64,000 nt of DNA from Pomacea canaliculata (Eukaryota; Mollusca; Gastropoda; Architaenioglossa; Ampullariidae). The notes beneath the pieces were generated by a model. The model ran no database searches and was not told where the DNA came from. It saw only the letters and a list, made by a program, of their open reading frames with translations. The stretch is from NCBI RefSeq assembly GCF_003073045.1, contig NC_037598.1, positions 25,667,822 through 25,731,821 of the forward strand, in the 5' to 3' direction. Positions within the stretch are counted from its first letter, which is position 1. Each line of letters starts with the position of its first letter. The position numbers and the translations under genes were made by a program. Positions 58,335 to 64,000 of this stretch are shown piece after piece.

Positions 58335-61300
58335 CATACACCAACGTTAACAACATCCACACATACACCCCAAAAAAAAACGTTTACAACGTCAACACAC
58401 ATACACCAAACGTTAACAACATCACACATACACCAACGCTTAACACCGCGTCAACACACATACACCAACGTTAACAACTCAACACAATACACCACTTAAA
58501 ACGTCACACACATCACCAACGTTAACAACATCAACACACATACACCACAGTTAACAACATTCAAACACACATACAAACGTAACAAACGTCAAACAAACTA
58601 CACCAACGTTAACAACGTCACACATACACCAACCGTAATACAACGGTCAACACACATACACCAACGTTAACAATCGTTCAACACACATACACCAACGTTA
58701 ACAACGTCAAACACATTACACCAACGTTAACAACGTCAACAACACACCATACACCAACGTTAACAACGTCATCACACATACACCAACGTTAACAAACCGC
58801 AACACACATACACCAACGTTAACAACCGTCACACATACACAACTTAACAACGTCAACACACCATACACCAACCGTACAACGTCCAACACACATTACAACC
58901 AAACGTTAACAACATCACAAACACCAACGTTAACAACACACACATACACCAACGTTAACAAACGTCAACACACATACACAACGTTACCAATCGTCAACAC
59001 ACATACACAACGTTCACAACGTCCACCATACACCAACGTTAAAACAGTCAACACACATACACCAACGTTACAACGTCAACCACACCATACACCAACGTTA
59101 AACAACATCACAATACCACCAACGTTTACACGTCGAACACAACATCACCAACGTTACACATCACAATTACACCAACAGTTAACAACGTCAACACACATAC
59201 AACCAACGTTAACAACGTCAACACAACATCACAACGTTAACAACGTTTTCATCACAGCATACACCAAACGTAACAACATCAACACACATACACCCAAACG
59301 TTAACAACATCACATACACCATAACAACGTCAAACACACATACACCACCGTTAACAAACAAACACAACACCAACGTAACAAACGTCACACATACGTTAGA
59401 CAACCGTCAACACACATACACCAACGTTAACAAACGTCAACACACATACCCAACGTTAACCAACGTCAACACACATACCCAACGTTACAACATCACCATT
59501 AACAACGGTAACAACCACACACATACACCAACGTTAAAACATCCACACACACCGTTTACAAAACGTTAACCAACTAACACATCACACATACACCAAACGT
59601 TAACAACGTCAACACACATACTAGACAACGCGTGTTAACAAACTGCATCACACAGACACCAACGTTAATAACGTAACCGCTCGTAACACCAGCGTCTGCA
59701 CGGTCCAACACACTACTTAGACCAAGGTTAACAATACATCACACATACACCAACGTGTAGACGCTTTACAACGTCAACACACATACAGGCCAACGTTAGG
59801 CAATCTTGTCAAACTGATACCACAATAAACGGTGTGAAATAACGTTCATAACACAGTGAGACAACACCAAACGTTTGAACAAATGCAACACACCCTCCAT
59901 ACACACTACACCCAAACGTTAAAGAACAACGTCAACACACTACCAGCGTAACTTTAACGGAACGTCAACAAACACATACACTACTATAACTTGAACAAAT
60001 TCCAGCACATACAGGTCAACACACAGTTACCAAGCGTCACAACAGCACATACAACCAAACGTTTAACACGTCAACCACATTACACAACCGTAACAACGGT
60101 CAGGAACCACGATACACCAACGTACGTAACAACGTCAACCAACACATTACACATTCACACATAACGTTAACTACATGACAGTATACATACACCAACGTTA
60201 AACAACGTCAACAACCATACATCCGCAAGCAAGTACACCAACGTTACAACAACGTACGCACACAACCGTTACCAAACGTTCAACAACACACATACACCAT
60301 AAACGTGTTAAACAGCGTCAAACACTAATACACACGTTACGACGTAAACATCAACAACACCAGGAGAACGTTGAACACATCACAGCTATTACCACAACGT
60401 GTTTAACACGTCAAGCCACAGTACACCCAACGTTTACCGTAGAGAAACGTCACGACATCGACACAACCAACGGTGATTAACAACGTCAACACACACACAA
60501 CGAGCATAAGACAACGTTAACACGATCATACACCCGTTTCAGACTGGTTAAACCACAAGGTCAACACAATACACCAACGTTCGAAACAAAATCACACATT
60601 GGCACAAGCGTTCATACAATCAACACACACACAAAAGCTCAACGTTAAACACACATAACCACCGATACGTGTACATATCACCCTATACACCGACACAATT
60701 ACAACGCTGAAACACACAACATACACCAAACGTTAACATCACACATACACCAGACGTTAACAAACGTTCAACACAACCATGAACATCAATCAAAACACCA
60801 ACGTTAACAACATCAACATCACATACACCAACGTTTACAACGTCAACACACATACCACCAACGTTACACAACATCACACATACACCAACGTTAACAACGT
60901 CAACACCACATACGCAGCACCAACGTTAACAACCTCAACAGCTCTGACTCACCAACGAAAGCAACATCACACATACACCAACGTTAAACAACGTCAACAC
61001 ACATACACAATGCGTTAACAACACAAACACACAACATCCCGAGCGACGTTACACTATACACCTACATACACCAACGTTAACAACGTCAACACACATACAC
61101 AACGTTAACACTCAAACACACATACACCAACGTTAACAACATCACAACATACACCAACGTTTACAACGGGTGTCAACACTAGACACCACACCACTATGTA
61201 CGTATAACAACAGATCACACACATACACCAACGTTAACAAACGTCAACCACATACACCAACGTTAACAACCGTCAACACACATACACCAACGTTAACACG

Positions 61301-63775
61301 TACTCACACATACACCAACGTTAACAACGTCAACACAACCGTGAACAAACCAACACACTACACCAACGTTACAAACGTCAACACACATACACGCAACGGT
61401 TAACATAACGATCACACTACCAACACCAACGAACAACCCGTCAACACGCGCAATACAGCCATCAGCCCAACGTTTAACAACGTCAACAACCACATACCAC
61501 CAGACGTACACTCCAACACACAAACACCAACCAAACGTTAACTGAAACGCAAACACACATACACCAACCGTAACAGCTACGTCATCACACCATACGCAAC
61601 GTTGAACCAACTGGAACGTCAACCACTTTATTACATACACAAACGAGATAACAGCATACACACTCACACCGACGTTTCACACATGACACCAAAGTTACAC
61701 CAACACGGTTAACAACGATAACACAGCAACAACCAACACACAATAAACAATCACACGTATAACAACACAATCACACACAATATTATTTCAACGTTAACAC
61801 GTCAATCACACAAATACACAAACAGTTAACAACGTCACATACATAACACAACATAACCAACGTTTAACACGTCACATACACAGAACGTACAACATACACA
61901 TACAACGTTTAACAAACAACACACATACACACAACGTTAACAACGTCATAGCACCACCACGACGTACACACACCAACACATGACAATAACACGTAATATC
62001 ATCATACACCAACGTTAACAACAACACACATACCACACCAACGTTAACAACGTCAACACACATACACCAACGTTCAAACGTCACACAATACGTTAACCAA
62101 CAACGTTCACACATACACCAACGTTAACAACACACACTAACGTTAACAACATCAATCACATACACCAACGTTAACAACGTCAACACACAGTACACCTTAA
62201 ACGTCAAAACAACGTAAACACACATACACCACACAGTTACACCAACATCAACGTTAACAACGTCATACACAACGTACACACAACGTTTAACAACGTAACA
62301 CACATACATCCACAAACACACCGTTACGTTTAACAGCGTCACAACACACCAACGTTAACAACGTCATTCACATCAACTTACATCCCGGAACGTTGACAAC
62401 ATCACACACAGCATACACCAACAACGTTAACAACGTCAACACACTAGACTTACCCACACCAACGCATAGCCACGTTAAAAGAACAACGTAACAACACATC
62501 ACACACGTAGATCACACATCAACACCAACGTTAACAACGTCAACCACACATACACCAACGTTACCCAAACGCTTAACGTCAACACACATACACCAACGTT
62601 CGACACATAACACACATTTAACAAGCGTCACATACACCACAACGTTAACAACGTCAATCACACATATAACCACAACATCACCGTTAACACGTTACAACAC
62701 CACGTAATCACACTAACAACGTCACACACATACACACCAACGTCTAACAACCAACACACATACACCAACGTTAACAACGTCAACACACATACACCACACA
62801 ACGTCAATACCACACCAACGCAACCACGTTAACATACACCAACGTTAACAAGTCAACACACATACACCAACGTTAACAACGTCAACACACATACACCAAC
62901 GTTAAACAACGTCACCATACACCAACGTTAACAACGTCAACACACATACACCAACGTCAACACCGTCACCACATAACACCAACCGTTAAACGTTCAACAC
63001 ACATATACACCAACGTTTAACAACGTTCAAATACACACATACACCAACTAACAACGTCAACACACACTACACCAACGTTAACAACGTCAACACACACCAA
63101 CGTTAACACGTCAAACACACTCACATTTTTACGTTAAACAACGTCACAACAACACACATACCACATAACAACGTTTAACAACGTATCAATTCATAAAGTT
63201 AATTCACACATACACCACGTTACAACGTCACACACACATTACACCAACGTCAAACACGTCCATTGTCCACGTTAACACATCGTAACAACGTACACAAGTT
63301 AACAACTCGACACCAACGTTACACAACGTCAAACACACCAACGTTAACAACGTGTCAACACACAACACCAACGTTCCACATACACACGTTTACTTACGTT
63401 CAACGGTCACACATACACCAACGTTACACAACACACACATACACCAACGTTAACAAGTACAACACATACACAAACCAACGCCAACACTTACCATCCAACG
63501 TTCAAGACACACATACACAACGTTACCAACTCAACACACATACACCTAACGTTAACAAGTCACACATAGGCACCAACGTTATACACATCACACACTACAC
63601 TGTTAAACGTTACGGTGCACCAACGTAACACACATACACACGTAACGACAATACACTCAACACAACGCTCACATACTACAACCAAAGTTAACAACAACAC
63701 ACAATTCTTACAACTACTAACCAACGTTAATAACACACAAGCATCAATACTCAAGCCACACATATGTTAACAATG
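58335..63775. repeat. 29-bp minisatellite / satellite array, degenerate
   Basis: A unit of about 29 bp, a CA-rich part (CAACACACATACACC) joined to AACGTTAACAACGT, repeats for about 5.4 kb, up to roughly 190 units. GTTAAC and AACGTT palindromes and two CpGs occur in each unit. Unit length varies by frequent single-base insertions and deletions; order is poorest at about 59600-60700 and 61400-62000, best near 58600-58900 and 62750-63050. Thr/Asn/His-rich open frames and their Val/Cys-rich complements are by-products. Much of the disorder may be uncorrected long-read consensus error. Confidence 0.92.
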
Positions 63776-64000
63776 CTACCGTACGTAAGGGAATACATAG
63801 TTGAGGATCATTTGAATCTCTGTCTTATTCATGTACTGTTCATGTGAAAAAGGTTGAAGTTTATAGTAGAATGTTGCGTTTAAGAAGAGAAATTACACGG
63901 ACTCTTTCGTTGCTTGACGGAACTCTCGTTCTCGGTCACGTGACCTTATGACGTTTCAGTAGGATTGTTTACATGTGAGACCGACCATGCCTGCACCGAT
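63776..64000. other. unique sequence after the array
   Basis: No gene seen. Contains a perfect GTCACGTGAC palindrome at 63935-63944. Confidence 0.5.

Noticed and set aside
59218..63763. Many Val/Cys-rich and Thr/Asn-rich open frames
   Set aside because: They follow the minisatellite in every frame and change frame with each indel; not genes.
58335..63775. Regular 29-bp repeats that could be mistaken for a CRISPR array
   Set aside because: There are no unique spacers. Units abut directly and vary throughout, the context is eukaryotic, and no cas-like genes are present.

Overview
This is a eukaryotic, AT-rich, repeat-laden window with spliced genes, GT-AG introns, microsatellites, decayed LINEs and short DNA transposons. 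Gene content (FkbM-type methyltransferases and glucuronosyltransferases with type II membrane anchors) and repeat style suggest a marine invertebrate, most likely a gastropod mollusc. That assignment is inference; no species-diagnostic sequence was recognised.

Only four protein-coding genes can be supported, all on the minus strand between about 11 and 39 kb. In transcription order (right to left) they are an FkbM-family methyltransferase (fkbM-2, 38978-37673), a beta-1,3-glucuronosyltransferase of the B3GAT/GT43 family (b3gat-2, 33765-30857), a second B3GAT (b3gat-1, 25459-21376) and a second FkbM gene (fkbM-1, 12405-11127). Exon by exon, every reading frame is closed with consistent splice phases, giving predicted proteins of 341, 333, 324 and 334 residues. 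All four begin with a short cytosolic tail and one hydrophobic anchor, so all are probably Golgi-resident glycan-modifying enzymes. One family should transfer glucuronic acid from UDP-GlcA. The other should transfer methyl from S-adenosylmethionine, possibly to a sugar.

The cluster is built from repeated blocks. The non-coding leader exon and first intron of fkbM-1 are homologous to those of b3gat-1, although the proteins are unrelated, and a 3'-flank block is also shared. Some exons of the paralogue pairs are almost identical at synonymous sites while adjacent exons and introns have diverged, which suggests gene conversion. b3gat-1 has lost an intron, with 15 coding bases, that b3gat-2 keeps.

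The rest is non-genic. 1-11 kb holds two MITE-like elements (one with a clear 9-bp target duplication), tRNA-derived SINEs and a CA/TA-rich minisatellite. 14-20.4 kb holds LINE remnants. 34.4-35.9 kb holds a 5'-truncated LINE with an 11-bp target duplication. 39.7-48 kb holds a gypsy RNase H remnant, a small hAT element with an 8-bp duplication, an inverted pair of a dispersed repeat and another LINE remnant. 48.7-49.3 kb is a roughly 600-bp palindromic element. 49.3-58.2 kb has no recognisable gene. After a 100-N assembly gap, 58.3-63.8 kb is a degenerate 29-bp minisatellite whose disorder probably includes consensus errors.
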